64,000 nt of DNA from the NCBI GenBank assembly GCA_020746835.1, contig JAGPNK010000006.1, positions 1,302,001-1,366,000 of the forward strand. Direction: 5' to 3'. Every line of letters begins with the position of its first letter. Positions within the stretch are counted from its first letter, which is position 1. The stretch is from Stachybotrys elegans. Taxonomy: Eukaryota; Ascomycota; Sordariomycetes; Hypocreales; Stachybotryaceae. Below, piece by piece: positions 54,191 to 64,000 of the stretch. The notes below the pieces were generated by a model. It did not search any database, had not been told where the DNA came from, and saw nothing but the letters and a program-made list of their open reading frames with translations. The position numbers and the translations under genes were made by a program.

Positions 54191-56902
54191 CTATAGACAG
54201 GTGAAGCAGAAATCCCTGGCGCATCGGTATCCATCCACGCCGCATGCCCTCACTGTCCCTCCCGGCGTTCTGACTATGCTCCCAGGGCTCACTGGATCGC
54301 TGCGCTTCTTCTTCACGGGCGTGCGATACACCTCAGTCGTGCGCGCGCTGGACTTCCATATCTTGCGGATGACGGCGCTGCTGGAGGAGGATCTGGGCAG
54401 CATCTGGCTGAGCTCGTCATCGTGCCCGTCCTCGTCATCGTCGGAGAGCAGCGAGAGGACGGAGCGGCGGGAACGAGGAGCCCTTGTAGAGCGGAGGACG
54501 GAGTGGCGTGGGGTTTTGGGTGTAGGGACTTTGGATGGTGTCCGTGAGATGGGCTCCGGAAGGGGTGGATTAGGAGGAGCTTGGATGGGGCTTTTCACCG
54601 GTGAGTGAGTAGTTGTAGTAGCAGCGCTGTTCTCTGGAGCAGCTTGGTCTGCTAGAGTGGCCTCGCTAGGAGGATCATGAGATCCTTGGGCTGCGTCAGC
54701 TGGAGCATTGAGCACCATGGTTTCTTCCGCGGGCTCATCATCCACCACTTGCTGCTCGACGATCCTGGGCGGCGCTTCCTGAGCTGCCAAGTCGCAGCTC
54801 TGATCGGGGTTATGACTCGCAAGGGGTTCATCTCTATCTGCTGGGTCGCCCTCTTGAGTCTGTGTGTCCTTTCCACCTCTCGATAAGGATTGAGGACTTG
54901 GGCCGGACTTGGTCTCTTCTACCCTGCCGGAGCCCATGCTTGTTGCATCCTGACTAGCGGAATCTTGAGATGCCTTCCTCTCTGCGGCAGGAGAGGAGGC
55001 AACCTTGTCGGTCGGGTTGATTTCCTTTCGGAACCGAGGTCGGCCACGCTTGCGACGAGGTGGCGGTTCCTCTATGCGCTCAACCACAGACTCCGGCACC
55101 AGTGGCTCTGGGTCTTTACTCGCAGGCGGAGATGGTGCACTGGCAACAGCCGCCTCTTGAGCTGGCGACTCGTTCAGCCCCCCCTGCGATGGCTCCGAGG
55201 GATTTTCGTCCAGGTTTGCTTGCGCCTGATGGGGCTCCGGGGGTTGTGATCGCTTGCTTATAGCGCTGAGAGGAAGGGGTGATTCGTCGTCAGACAGATC
55301 GAATATGGGGTTCCGATGCAATACTATTTCCTCAGCAGGTTCGCCGCGTTCGCGGATCGGCTTCTCTACCGGCGCTGCTGACGTTTCTGCGGTATCGGCT
55401 GCAGCCTGAGTTTCCTGTAATGCCATCTCGACATCAGGAGGCGGCTGGATGCCTTCGAGCGATGTGGACGTGCTCTGGGAATTTGGAATAACCCGTGTGC
55501 TCGTTGTGTCGGCTGCGATATCGCTTGGCCCATGTTCTGAAGCCGCCGCGTCTACGACATCGTATTCATCGTCGTCAACCTGCATGTACTCCTCGCGCAT
55601 TTTTGTATCCAATGGTCGCAGCTCGACCATGATTCTAGACGAATGCGCTCCGTCTGGGACTGCCTCAGTGCTAGAGATGACTTGATCGATGATCTCGGCA
55701 TGAGTGAGAGTCTCGGTTACATCGGGCTGAGGCCTATTTTCCAAGCTTGAGCTTGGTTCGGCCGTGGTGGTTGTATTGGGCGTTTCGGTTGATAATTCTC
55801 CAGCTGGGTCTTTGTCTGTCTCTGTTCCAATTGGTTCTGTTGGTTTGGAAGAAGACTCTCCAGCAGACAGATCGCCTTTCCTTGTTTCTTCCCCAGATAC
55901 CAATTCATCGTCTTCAACGTCTTGACTTGGATCTGAGACGCACTTCTTTTCCAAATCAGCGGTCGATTCAGCTAAGGCCTTGCTCTTGTCATCGTTATTA
56001 GAATTGAGGGCAGCAGGCGCAAGTATGCTCTGCCGCCACTTGGACATGGTTTTCTTCGTGGTCGGACCCTTCGATGTAGTTTTAGACGGAGTTTCAGCAG
56101 GCTCATCATCGTTGTAGCCGGATTTGCCGCCCCAGATGGATGTGTGGCCAGCCTGTGCTGGGAAGCTGTATCTGGCACTCCTTGAACCCAGACTTCGACC
56201 TAGTCCGGGCGGCAAGCACCGGTCTTGCATGTCTCGAAGAGGATCGTCGAAATCCGGCGGCAGGTCCCAAAGACCTGTGCCGAACAATGGAGGTCTGTGG
56301 TCGAATGAGGGGCCATACGAGAGCGCCAAAGACATAGGATCGGGTGGATAGGGGCAGCCGCGAGAATCTGTGACAGGCCCGGGTAGTCTTCTATCTTGGG
56401 GATGTAGTAGGGCACTTTCAGCACGATCATGGCTCTGCGGATGCCATTCATGGCTGTCCTCGTCCTCGCGGCCAGCGGCCAGTCCCCCCTCCTTCCCATC
56501 GTCCTTGTTATACTCGTCGCCGTCCAATTCTTCGTCTCCGAGAAGGTCCTCTAATCGAATACCTTCATCCTCGTCTTCAGCCTCATCTTGGGGCTCCTCG
56601 TGGGTCCCATCGCCAACATCTCCTTCGTCTCGCATGCGACTTAGATGACCGTTGTCGACAACAATCTCGCCCGTCATCATGTCGATCTCGTCGCCGATAC
56701 CCTCGAAGTTGCGGCTGTACTTCTCGAATATGTGCGCCATAGTGGCCTGGAATCTGTGTTCGGCGTATGCGCGCTGGAGGGACAGTTCGTAGCCGGGATC
56801 CCGTTTGGCCAGGACTTCGTGGGGTTCAAAGCAGAGCTCGTCATCGTTCTCAGAGTCGCTGGGGGACTCATCAACCCGGCGGCGTTTTACCGGCGGTTCC
56901 AT
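54191..56902 (-). CDS. SCM3: CENP-A chaperone Scm3
   Basis: Histone chaperone (HJURP relative) that deposits the centromeric H3 variant. Single exon, 903 aa, start at the ATG at 56902 (an upstream in-frame GTG at 56908 is not needed). The N-terminal Scm3 domain is clear, at about residues 25-95: EVLAKRDPGYELSLQRAY, RFQATMAHIFEKYSRNFEG, then DEIDMMTGEIVVDNGHLSRM. The rest is long, acidic and disordered with AT-hook-like RKRGRPRFRK (near 55040) and basic/SP-rich segments. The last 17 residues contain four cysteines (CGVDGYRCARDFCFTC), a likely small zinc-binding tail. It is divergent from ATG6. Confidence 0.92.
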   Translation of the reverse strand: MEPPVKRRRVDESPSDSENDDELCFEPHEVLAKRDPGYELSLQRAYAEHRFQATMAHIFEKYSRNFEGIGDEIDMMTGEIVVDNGHLSRMRDEGDVGDGTHEEPQDEAEDEDEGIRLEDLLGDEELDGDEYNKDDGKEGGLAAGREDEDSHEWHPQSHDRAESALLHPQDRRLPGPVTDSRGCPYPPDPMSLALSYGPSFDHRPPLFGTGLWDLPPDFDDPLRDMQDRCLPPGLGRSLGSRSARYSFPAQAGHTSIWGGKSGYNDDEPAETPSKTTSKGPTTKKTMSKWRQSILAPAALNSNNDDKSKALAESTADLEKKCVSDPSQDVEDDELVSGEETRKGDLSAGESSSKPTEPIGTETDKDPAGELSTETPNTTTTAEPSSSLENRPQPDVTETLTHAEIIDQVISSTEAVPDGAHSSRIMVELRPLDTKMREEYMQVDDDEYDVVDAAASEHGPSDIAADTTSTRVIPNSQSTSTSLEGIQPPPDVEMALQETQAAADTAETSAAPVEKPIRERGEPAEEIVLHRNPIFDLSDDESPLPLSAISKRSQPPEPHQAQANLDENPSEPSQGGLNESPAQEAAVASAPSPPASKDPEPLVPESVVERIEEPPPRRKRGRPRFRKEINPTDKVASSPAAERKASQDSASQDATSMGSGRVEETKSGPSPQSLSRGGKDTQTQEGDPADRDEPLASHNPDQSCDLAAQEAPPRIVEQQVVDDEPAEETMVLNAPADAAQGSHDPPSEATLADQAAPENSAATTTTHSPVKSPIQAPPNPPLPEPISRTPSKVPTPKTPRHSVLRSTRAPRSRRSVLSLLSDDDEDGHDDELSQMLPRSSSSSAVIRKIWKSSARTTEVYRTPVKKKRSDPVSPGSIVRTPGGTVRACGVDGYRCARDFCFTCL

Positions 56903-57461
56903 GGCCACGGCAAAGCTGTTATCGCATCGAGGACCATCTCAAGGCGCCCAGCTGCCGTCTGAACTTTTCGACGGGCAGATGATGGGTGTGGGCAAAGGTG
57001 GGTTGGAGGAGCAACGGGCCTCGTCGCGTCGGCTCAGTGGAGTCGCGTTAAGTGATTGCAGGGATCGCATTGATAGGGAAAGCCAGGCAAGGTTGTCAGA
57101 TGCCCCTCAGTGCGGTGCAGCCTGGAGCAATCAAGTACTGTACTAATGTAAGGAGGTTGCCCCGAGTTATCCATCGGATCGGAATGCAGCTGGACGGGTA
57201 CTTCTGCCTTGTACCTGCGACGCCCTTGCCGATTTCGCGCTCTCTGACGTACCTTCCCGGCTACTAAGGTTAGTAGAGGTGCCTACTAGTACCTGTATCC
57301 GCAATAGCTACGGCTACGAGCACACCGCGGAGCATCTGCAATCATCCACCAGACAAACTCTTGCGAGGTTATTCGAGTCCTCACCGCCGCACTTCTGTAA
57401 AGTGTATCCTGCTGGGATATAACAATACTGGAGACCTAGTACGTCCTTGGTCAACCTCATC
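56903..57461. other. Divergent promoter of SCM3 and ATG6
   Basis: 0.56 kb with GTAC-rich words (GACGTACCTTCC at 57247, CTACTAGTACCTG near 57283). No gene seen. Confidence 0.55.
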
Positions 57462-58987
57462 ATGTACTGTCAAAAGTGCCGCCAGCCGCTTCGGTTGGAT
57501 GGCTCTCTTGAGGACCTCAACCCAGCAGCTTATGACCTCCTCGTCGGTAAGTTACCCATGGTGATCCGGGGAAATTGAAGCTCTCTGATATATCTTCCAA
57601 AGCTTCTTCCTCGCCTCAGACGTCGAAAAGAACACCATCCGCTCGATCTGCGATCCCACCATCACAAGAACAAGCCCGGAAATCCCTGTACGAGCAGGCG
57701 ATGCAGAGTGCCGGGCCACCGACGTTTAAACGACACCACGGAAGCCAGCCTCGCGACTCTGCCATGTCCTTCATCTACCTGACAGAGTCACAGGTTGCCC
57801 ATCCTCACCCCCAACAGAAGGAGCAATCTTCCACGCCTCCCAAGAAGGCACGTCGTCCCAGCGCCAGCCGGGGATCCGGTCCCGTGCAGGCTGGTCTGGG
57901 TGGTGACGAGATGGACAGGATCAATCGATTATTTGAGATACTTTCAGCCAGATCCGATATCGATCACCCTATATGCGTGGACTGCACAGAGATGCTGGTC
58001 GATGGCCTACAGAAGAAGTTGGAGTGTGCAACCAAAGAACGAGACGCCTATGTCAAATATCTTAAGCAAGTCACGGCGGACCAGCCCAGCCCCGAAGACA
58101 TCAGAGCGCAGCAGGATGCGCTCAAGAAAGCGCATAAAGATAGGAAAGCAGCCACAGAGGAGCTCAAGAAGCTCGAGAAAGAGAAGGACGCACTGGACGA
58201 GGAAATATTGGCCCTTGAAGAAGAATCTCGGCAACTGGACAAGGAAGAAGAGACATTCTGGAGGGAGAGAAACGCTTTCGCGACAAGGATGGCAGACTTC
58301 CAGTCGGAACGAGACAGCGTCAACGCCAAGTACAGCAATGACTCCCAACTCCTCGATAAGCTGCAGCGTTCCAACGTCTACAACGATACCTTCTGCATCA
58401 GTCACGACGGTAGCTTCGCGACCATCAACGGGCTACGCCTTGGGCGTCTTTCAACCAAGCCCGTGGATTGGCCTGAAATCAACGCTGCATGGGGCCATGC
58501 TCTGCTGCTTCTGGTCACGGTGGCAGAAAAGCTTGGGTACAAATTCCACGGATTTGAGCCACAGCCAATGGGCAACACATCCAAGATAGTACGATATGAA
58601 CTACCAAGCCCATCCTCGAGCAGACTCGGGGCACGACCTTCTCAGGCGACGACCAAGAAGCAAGTGCTTGAGCTCTACAGCTCCGGAGACATGCCTCTTG
58701 GATTGACTTTTATGCATAGAAAGTTTGACAATGCCATGGTCGCCTTTCTCGAGTTGGTCCGTCAGCTGGGCATCTTTGTACACCAAGAAACCGAGGCACT
58801 GGGGAATCCGCTCAGCCTGCCCTATAAGATAGAGGGGGATAAGATCGGGGATGTCAGCATCAAGCTGGGCATAGCGCAGGATGATGGCTGGACTAAGGCA
58901 TGCAAGCTGACATTAACATGCTGCAAGTTTCTGTTGGCGCATGCGAGCAACATGAGCTCGAGCGCGCGCAACGCCAGTACGACCTGA
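57462..58987 (+). CDS. ATG6: Beclin-family autophagy protein Atg6/Vps30
   Basis: Core subunit of Vps34 PI3-kinase complexes I and II. Two exons, 57462-57546 and 57603-58987, joined by a 56-bp intron (GTAAGT donor, CTGAT branch, AAAG acceptor); 489 aa. It starts MYCQKCRQPLRLDGSLEDLN, with a CxxC pair also found in fungal Beclins. A disordered part is followed by the cysteine-containing block HPICVDCTEMLVDGLQKKL and a long coiled coil (about 58030-58350). The evolutionarily conserved BARA domain starts at YNDTFCISHDGSFATINGLRLGRL and includes WPEINAAWGHALLLL and LPYKIEGDKIGDVSIKL. Same complex as Atg14 (46784-48261). Confidence 0.95.
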
Positions 58988-59923
58988 GAGGAAGCGCACG
59001 CGGGAAGATGCAGCAGCGCCACGTCGAACGGAGCGGGGTCGGTAGTCACACCCAGGCAGCCATACTCAGACAGCAACTGAGGTTCTACAATGGCAGGCAG
59101 GTATGTTTAACAAGTTTTTCATGGAGTTTGGCATGGTCGGCGGCGTCATTTGGATAGGTAGCAAGGCGGAGGTAGACAGGCCCTCAAACAAGTCGATTCC
59201 ACACAGCTTCTATCAACAGCCAGTTCCATGTCGCTGAAGTTTTTCTGTGTCTATCCGCGGAGGAGCCCATGATTTGTTGGCTAACATTCTGCAGGAAAGA
59301 AAGCCACCGAAATTGTCGACTGCCGGCCGTCTGCCTAGCTGTATGCCTCGAGCCAGCTGCGGGCAGACAATGCGTACTGCCACACGACTGGAAGAGCATG
59401 CCACGACCCCCTCATTTGTGGCACTGCCCGCCAACGATATGCAGCAACCCTCTCGACCCACTTGCATGGCCGCCTCATGTTGCTTTTAAGGCCCTGGTGG
59501 TGAGCCGTGTCTGCCTGGATTCAGCCTCAATTTGTGGCCCCCTTGAAAGCATTGGCCTGTTGGATCAGCTTGTTCAGGATAGAGCCGATGTGAGCGCTTG
59601 GTGTCAGGCCGACGGCCAGCCCACCATGGCACCGATTGTTTACCCTCTGCTGCCTAGGATCTATCCAGCTTCGTCTCACCACCAACACGGTGACCAGCAT
59701 GCGGGGTGACGGCATCTAGTCTCACGCTGCCTGCTGTGCTTATGCGAATACCAGATAGCCACGGCCGGTGGCAGTTATGGCGTCCTTAGTATAAAGGAGA
59801 CATTGTTCCCCCCCCATTCATCCCGTCTTTCTTTCACTTCTTTCGCCTTTGTTTTGACATTGCTTATTGCCTGTTTGCACTTCAATACCAAACTGCACAT
59901 TGTCCATTTGCTCGTACAAGAGC
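58988..59923. other. Intergenic, no gene seen
   Basis: 0.94 kb. The right end is a pyrimidine-rich leader (59808-59850) before the AAA-ATPase start. Open frames such as 59269-59709 lack protein character. Confidence 0.5.
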
Positions 59924-62397
59924 ATGGCTTACCACGAAGAACGACCCAGAATCGTCTATAGGCACCGAGACGATGACGATGCCTTGAGCACAAGCAGCTA
60001 TGATAGCACTATCAGCCATGATAGAGAGCCCGAGCACATCGTGCTCGATGCCGATGAGCTCCATCCTCGGGATGTTGTCTATGTGCTCAGACTCACAACT
60101 CGCCGCCACAAGACACTTGCCAGTAAGTATTTGTGCCTCAAAACTTCTCATGTGATGTCCGATTTGACCATCCAAGCGCAGCGTATGAAAGTACAAACCC
60201 CTTCACCAGCATCCCGGATTACGACAACCCTTCATCCGGACACTCCAACCACAATGACGATGAGAATACCGACAGGCCTATCATTGAAATCCAGACTACT
60301 GTCAACGTGAATCGTAGCCTCGGGAACAGGCGCCGGAACCCTCCTCATAGCCGCCGGCCTCCCAATGGCGGCAGCGTCCCCATTACCATGCAGATGCAGT
60401 TTGAGGAAGTTGATTGGCAGGAGCCTCGCCGATACGACATTGAGGTGGATGATTACAACGCGGTTGACGAAGCTCATAACGCCGTCATGAAGCTCCGTTC
60501 TCCGTATCTGTCCAACGCTCTGAAGGCCGTAGTCAGCTACTACCCTTTCTGCAGTCTTGACGGCAAAACTCTCACCTTCGACGCGCCCTACACAGTTCTC
60601 TACCACCACCGCGAAGCGCTGCTGCATTATCGTGACAATCAACCTTCTTGTCACGATGAAGAGTATGCGGCCACTACTGCCCGTCACATCGATATCCTTT
60701 TGCAGTTCTTGAAGGACAACCCAGTCGGTAAAGCAGTGGCGATGGAGGAGGGTCGTCACAAACTCCCAACTCCTCTGGCCACCTTTGACTATTACTGGCT
60801 GCTTCTCAAGCCTGGCTCGGTGGTCTACGCAAAGATGAACGATGTGTGGAGTGCATTTGTCGTCAGCTCCTTCGATCGCTACCCGGCTACGAGGAGCGCT
60901 CCCTACCGCATCAACTGCTGGTACATCGAGTCCGATGGAACCAAAACCTGCAGGTTTATGACTGAGTTCACCATCCCTCCCTGGCTCGGCGAACAGGCCA
61001 TTGGGAGCCAGACCCTTGTACCTGAGGAGTATTGGGTGGAAGATCTTCAAGCCCAGGGCGGCCGCACCATGCGAGAGAAGCAGATTCACGAGGGCAAGAT
61101 GTACTGCGAGCTCCTCAAGCGCCCTACATACCTTGAGCACACGGGCAATCTCATCGACACGGGATCGAGTATCCTCGCTGCTCCCGGCTCCACTGGATTC
61201 ATGTCGGGCCGCGTCATTTGCGATGCTTCCGGCTTCCGAAAGTATTATGACAACGGCGCGTATCCTCCTCCCTATCGTGGAAACCGCCGATGTCCTCCGG
61301 TCGCCCTTATGCCAACTAAGGACGCCCTCCCCCTGTTCCTCCCACGATGTGGCTGCACCGTGTGCGAAGCCAAGCTTGAGCGACCCGGTGATAGCCCCTA
61401 CGTTGGCATAGAGGATGTCGACCCACTCGACACCACTCAGCAAAGCGACCTGTATTACATGGTCTGCAAGAAAGTCATTCCGGCTTTCCTCCTCTCCACC
61501 CGGCGATGGGGACAGGTGCAGCTGCAGAACCTTGAGCCTGTCCAGAGTGACAAGAATGCCTTCAAGAATCTTGTTCTTGATGACAACATCAAGGTCACGG
61601 TCAAGGCCCTCATTGGCAAGTTTGCGACCGCCACCGAAGGCCAGGTCTCGCCGTGGGGCAATGACTTCGTCAAGAACAAGGGTGAGGGCCGCATCTTTCT
61701 CCTGCACGGCACTCCCGGCGTTGGAAAGACATGCACGGCGGAGTGCGTTGCCGAGCTCACCGGCCGCCCTTTAATCTCCCTCACCAGTGGCGATCTCGGC
61801 ACTGACATCTACAATGTTGAATCTGAGCTCAACTACTTCCTGCAGCTGGGACAGCGGTACGGCGCCCTGGTTCTCCTCGACGAGGCCGATGTGTACCTGG
61901 AGCGCCGCCGCGCCAAGGATATCTCGCGCAACGGCCTCGTTTCCATCTTCCTTCGCGCCCTCGAGTACTACCGTGGCGTGCTCTTCCTCACCACCAACCG
62001 CGTGCAGAGCTTTGACCGCGCCTTCCTCAGCCGCATCCACGTTGCCCTGCACTACCGCAGCCTGCGCGACGAGGACCGGGAGCGCATCTGGCTCAACAAC
62101 TTTGAACGCCTGGCCCGCGACTCGGCCGGTTCCATCCACGTCTCCACGGCCGCCCAGGACTTCATCTGGGCCAGCCGCGACGTCCGCTCCCTCAACTGGA
62201 ACGGCCGCGAGATCCGCAACGCCATGCAGACGTCCCTGGCCCTCGCTGAGAACGAGGCCCAGGAGAACGGCTCCGACAAGATCATCATCAGCGAGAAGCA
62301 CCTGCGTGCCGTTGTCCAGATGAGCAAGGCGTTCAAGGAATACATGGACGATGACAAATTTGCCGACGAGGATGACGAGGACCACGTGCAGTTCTAA
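59924..62397 (+). CDS. AAA-type ATPase with N-terminal DUF7025-like region
   Basis: Two exons, 59924-60122 and 60182-62397, joined by a 59-bp intron (GTAAGT donor, CGCAG acceptor); 804 aa. The polar N-terminus leads to a roughly 300-residue ordered region (from RYDIEVDDYNAVDEAHNAVMKLRSPYL to the CGCTVCEAK segment) that is typical of a fungal-expanded AAA family with a DUF7025-type domain. The AAA module follows: Walker A GTPGVGKT (near 61710), Walker B LVLLDEAD (near 61870), sensor 1 LFLTTNRV, and arginine finger in FDRAFLSRIHV. A C-terminal lid with NWNGREIRNAMQTSLALA follows. The C-terminus is acidic. Such ATPases are generic remodelers; I see no substrate cue. Confidence 0.9.
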
Positions 62398-62426
62398 GGT
62401 AGCCTGCCTGCAAGAATGCAACGAGC

Positions 62427-62461
62427 GGAATGGATGAATGGATGAATGGATGAATGGATGT
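62427..62461. repeat. ATGGATGA short tandem repeat
   Basis: About four copies of an 8-bp ATGGATGA unit in the 3' UTR of the AAA ATPase gene. Confidence 0.85.
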
Positions 62462-62762
62462 GCTGGACATGAACCTTGATCTGCAGAGTTTTGGCTTTCT
62501 CTCCTTTTCCCTGCTTCTTGCCGCTTGTAGAACATGCTGGCTCGAATAAATGATGAACTACGATAGCTATTTGCACCCTCAGTCTTGATTTATATCTAAA
62601 TTGCAAGATCAAAGCAACTGAATGATGAATGAATTCTCCGATGAGATTGAAAGCAAAACTCATGTAGTTTGTGTGAAAGACTAATTGTACCTTACAACCC
62701 CCGTCTTGAGCACTTCTTCGCCTCTTTTTCAAGCCTGTTTATTTAAACACCAACTTCCAAGA

Positions 62763-64000
62763 CTATGATCGTAGAATCGTCTCGATCAGCTTCTCCTTCT
62801 CGCCACTATGCTCGCACATATCTCTGAAAACACCACCCTCCTTCTCCCACAGCTCTTTGGGTGTACCAAACTCAACGACAGCACCCTCGCTCAGGACGAG
62901 AATGCGGTCAAAGTCAGCAATTGTGCTGAGGCGGTGCGCAATGACAATGAGCGTGCTGTCCGTGAACTCCTCGCGAATGCTGCGCTGGATGAGCGCGTCG
63001 GTAGCCATGTCGACAGCCGAGGTGGCCTCGTCAAGGACCATGATCTTGGGTCGCGAAACAACTGCACGAGCCAGGCACAGAAGCTGGCGCTGTCCCTGCG
63101 ACAGGTTGCCACCTGATTCGGATACTCCGCTGGAGAGATCGCGGAAGATATTGGTATTCTTGGGCGCAACGCTTGGGGAGGCGGTCGAAGAAGGTTCGTT
63201 AACTGGGGTTGAGGGCTCAGAGTCGACCAGGTGTACACGAGCGAGGGATTCACGCAGCTCAACATCAGATCGTTCATCAAAAGGATCCAAGTTGGAGCGA
63301 ATAGTGCCAGAGAACAGTACTGGGTCCTGCCAACATGTTAGTTACGACGCAGATCGTGGAAACATATTTCAGGGAACATACCTGAGGAATAATAGCTAGG
63401 CGGGATCGTAGACTATGGAGGTCCATCTTGGAGATGTCCTGTCCATCGATAAAAATTTTGCCTGACCGTGCCTCCAGGAAACGGAAAAGGGCTAGCGTCA
63501 ACGATGATTTGCCAGCTCCAGTACGTCCAACAACGCCGATCCTCTCGTTGTTGCGCACACTGAATGTAAGTCCTTTCAGAACGGGCGGCAGGTCGTCAGC
63601 GTACCCGATGACAAGGTCCTCGACTTCAATGGTGCCCGATGTCGGCCAAGCAGCTGGTGGTTCTTGACCTCCCTGAGACTCTGTCTCGAGCTCCATGTAT
63701 TCAATCACGCGCTCGGTGGAGTTCATGTTGAGCTCCAGCTGGGCGTACGAACGAATTCCATAGAGAACGTTGCTTGCGAAATCAAGGGCAAAGGACAGGG
63801 TGAAGCCTGCCATGGCAGCGTCGACCGAAGGGCTGAGAAGAATGACGATTCCGACGCAGGTGGTGAATACCGTACCAATAACAGACATACGGAAACCCAT
63901 CCATCGGTTGAACAGCCACATAATGACGCTCACAACATCCCAGCTATCGAGAAGCAAGTGCATGCGATCAGTGTATGCCCCTGTCTTGTGATATGCTCTG
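62763..64000 (-). CDS. ABC transporter, ABCC (MRP/YBT1-like) type, C-terminal part; runs off the right edge
   Basis: Partial gene. Minus-strand exons 63382 to beyond 64000 and 62763-63326, joined by a 55-bp intron (GTATGT donor, GTAACTAAC branch). The visible part has the end of the second transmembrane domain (e.g. [21 protein letters not shown]), a linker and the second nucleotide-binding domain: Walker [11 protein letters not shown]-loop [11 protein letters not shown], signature LSQGQRQLL, Walker [13 protein letters not shown] and H-loop IAHRLS. The NBD insert [19 protein letters not shown] lies before the signature. This order fits fungal vacuolar or plasma-membrane ABCC proteins. The 5' part, including the first NBD, is outside the window. 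Confidence 0.93.

Noticed and set aside
56903..56908. GTG start six bases upstream of the SCM3 ATG
   Set aside because: Eukaryotic start at the ATG at 56902 is sufficient and matches the usual start of the protein.
60232..61707. 491-codon frame (-) opposite the AAA ATPase
   Set aside because: Antisense shadow of a gene with intact Walker motifs and an intron; no own motif.
61771..62535. 254-codon frame (-) opposite the AAA module
   Set aside because: Same reason; the Val/Leu/Glu-rich text is the complement of the AAA coding sequence.

Overview
The window looks like nuclear DNA of a filamentous ascomycete, most likely a Sordariomycete and possibly Hypocreales (the class is inferred from protein style, not proven). 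The evidence is short spliceosomal introns (about 46-163 bp, mostly 48-70 bp) with GT...CTRAY...YAG signals, low-complexity coding stretches, pyrimidine-rich promoters, and fungal-type proteins such as Scm3, Spc105/KNL1, Atg14 and Bud27/URI. Gene density is about one gene per 3 kb on both strands, with one 6.7 kb gene-poor stretch at the left edge. I see no transposon ORF, CRISPR array, secondary-metabolite cluster or other obvious accessory island.

Layout. 1-6685 holds no gene I can support. 6686-8148 (+) is a folylpolyglutamate synthase (FPGS)-like paralog with a broken frame. 8149-10509 is empty. 10510-11428 (-), a conserved acidic protein of unknown function, is divergent from 11852-14890 (+), the mitochondrial isoleucyl-tRNA synthetase. 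15777-19426 (+) is a large disordered protein with a C-terminal membrane anchor and a frame break. 19875-22135 (-) is the phosphoinositide phosphatase Sac1; 23506-24409 (+) is a Rab5/Vps21-type GTPase; 25367-27546 (+) is the MICOS subunit Mic60. 27765-29492 (-) is a second, intact FPGS. 29822-30901 (-) is a tandem GFA-domain protein; 31481-33295 (+) is Bud27/URI. 34169-34391 (+) is a 57-aa cysteine-rich protein, followed by tRNA-Val. 35173-36147 (-) is a twin-CX9C protein. 36681-37442 (-), ribosomal protein uS17/S11, is divergent from 37920-42338 (+), the kinetochore protein Spc105/KNL1. 42885-45096 (+) is a membrane-anchored repeat protein with an in-frame stop. tRNA-Ala lies at 46365. 46784-48261 (-) is Atg14. 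48916-49503 (+) is a small coiled-coil protein, then tRNA-Phe, then a small basic-tailed protein at 50262-50828. 51957-53404 (+) is casein kinase 2 alpha. 54191-56902 (-), the CENP-A chaperone Scm3, is divergent from 57462-58987 (+), Atg6/Beclin. 59924-62397 (+) is an AAA ATPase. 62763 to the right edge (-) is the 3' part of an ABCC transporter.

Functional themes. Most genes are housekeeping. Two subunits of the autophagy PI3-kinase complex I (Atg14, Atg6) lie about 9 kb apart, with Sac1 and Rab5 acting on the same phosphoinositide/endosome biology. Two kinetochore factors (Spc105, Scm3) are also present. Two FPGS paralogs lie about 20 kb apart in opposite orientation.

Most notable observations: the start codon of ribosomal protein S11 is split by an intron (AT|G); an in-frame TAG interrupts a repeat protein whose repeats continue past it; two genes lose frame at identical G6 runs; FPGS has a presequence followed by an internal ATG, as expected for dual targeting; the mitochondrial IleRS has an open presequence-like stretch upstream of its only in-frame ATG; and a 57-residue cysteine-rich gene is small enough for gene callers to miss. 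I did not find a clear-cut new multi-gene system. The best candidates for new biology are these single-gene oddities.
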